Below are positions 63,591-64,000 of a DNA stretch of 64,000 nucleotides, piece after piece; the first letter of the stretch is position 1; each line of letters opens with the position of its first letter. Location of the stretch: NCBI RefSeq assembly GCF_001424985.1, contig NZ_LMDA01000001.1, positions 186,001 to 250,000 of the forward strand, given 5' to 3'. This DNA comes from Rhizobium sp. Root1212. Its GTDB lineage: Bacteria; Pseudomonadota; Alphaproteobacteria; Rhizobiales; Rhizobiaceae. The translations under genes and the position numbers were made by a program. Under the pieces are notes generated by a model, which ran no database searches, was not told where the DNA came from, and saw only the letters and a list, made by a program, of their open reading frames with translations.

Positions 63591-64000
63591 CTATATACTC
63601 ACCGGCTCCAGCGGTTTACGGCTCGCCTCGAAAGCACGCAAAGCCGCCTCCCGCTCGGGGATGTAGTTGCGGGTATAGGGCACGGCGTCCTGCTCCCTCG
63701 AGAGCTGAATCTGGAAGATCATCAGCTTGTCGTGCAGGAAGGCAGTCTCGGAGGCTGCGAGATAGAATTCCCACATGCGGAAGAAGCGTTCGTCATAGAG
63801 GCGGATGGCTTCTTCCTTGCGGGCCGTGAAGCGTTCGCGCCAGGCCCGCAGCGTATGAGCATAGTGCATGGGCAGGATTTCGATGTCCTTGACCATCAGG
63901 TGCGCCTTCTGGATGGCAGGCAACACCTCGGCCAGCGACGGCATGTAGCCGCCCGGAAAGATATATTTCTCGATCCAGGGATTGGTGGCCCAGGGTTTTT
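63591..64000 (-). CDS. cfa: Cyclopropane-fatty-acyl-phospholipid synthase, C-terminal part
   Basis: 136 residues of the C-terminal end are visible; the start lies beyond the right edge. KPWATNPWIEKYIFPGGYMP is the conserved region after the SAM domain, and HYAHTLRAWRERF and RMWEFYLAASETAF are typical of Cfa. It methylates unsaturated acyl chains of phospholipids using S-adenosylmethionine. The tail reads ASRKPLEPVSI. Confidence 0.9.
   Translation of the reverse strand, partial: KPWATNPWIEKYIFPGGYMPSLAEVLPAIQKAHLMVKDIEILPMHYAHTLRAWRERFTARKEEAIRLYDERFFRMWEFYLAASETAFLHDKLMIFQIQLSREQDAVPYTRNYIPEREAALRAFEASRKPLEPVSI

Overview
The window reads as chromosomal DNA of a GC-rich alphaproteobacterium of the family Rhizobiaceae (Rhizobium/Agrobacterium group). 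The evidence is the gene order radA-cvpA-purF-SDR and pssA-psd, a cimA-type citramalate synthase, a BA14K-family protein, a COG4111/NadQ-type NUDIX regulator next to nadA-nadB-nadC, and several copies of the palindromic GGGGAGAAGG / CCTTCTCCCC repeats typical of rhizobial intergenic mosaic elements (RIME-like). No rRNA, prophage, insertion sequence or CRISPR array was seen. One tRNA (Ser, anticodon GCT) is present.

Layout. 0-16 kb: end of an unknown gene, a parDE toxin-antitoxin pair whose toxin stop overlaps the radA start, cvpA, purF, an SDR, phospholipid synthesis (pssA, psd on the minus strand), an Atm1-like ABC exporter, a LysM envelope protein, a LOG-family protein, RarD, periplasmic CpdB, and a second parD with a frameshifted parE remnant. 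16-22 kb: cimA and a tightly coupled minus-strand operon cysS-GFA-GFA-GFA-pip in which every junction is a 4-base overlap. 22-28 kb: a 47-residue basic protein, SRAP (HMCES-like), NUDIX, a TIGR02301 protein, two conserved hypotheticals, YgfZ, an HD hydrolase, a tyrosine-phosphatase-like protein and NadQ. 28-33 kb: sodC and nadC, nadB, nadA, with a strong palindrome upstream of nadA as probable NadQ operator. 33-41 kb: MFS, CorA, MOSC, HD hydrolase, the giant DUF2339 membrane protein, a PaaI-type thioesterase and RecO. 41-48 kb: an O-antigen-ligase-like protein, a glycosyltransferase, small exported peptides, a DUF2147 protein, a Sel1-like protein and an aminotransferase. 48-54 kb: two PilZ proteins, a secreted caspase/Sel1/peptidoglycan-binding protein, tRNA-Ser, a GST and a DoxX protein divergent from a MarR regulator, and a small protein behind a LexA-type promoter. 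54-61 kb: an exopolysaccharide-like island (GH10 glycanase, tail-fibre-like protein, two GT4 glycosyltransferases, Wzx-type flippase). 61-64 kb: tex and the C-terminal part of a cyclopropane fatty acid synthase.

The main non-textbook signal is a family of roughly 125-135 bp quasi-palindromic elements. Besides sitting in intergenic DNA, it lies inside three open reading frames without breaking them (C-terminus of the phosphatase-like gene, DUF2339 gene, flippase gene), adding about 40-45 residues each time in at least two different reading frames. This resembles the protein-coding palindromic elements known from Rickettsia. Other points worth a second look are the parDE-radA coupling, the triplicated GFA genes, the LexA-type promoter in front of a 72-residue protein, the caspase-Sel1 protein, a glycosyltransferase with an anomalous internal segment, and a ligase-like gene running 158 bases into recO.

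All calls rest on reading motifs and context. No database search was run, so family names are recognition-based.
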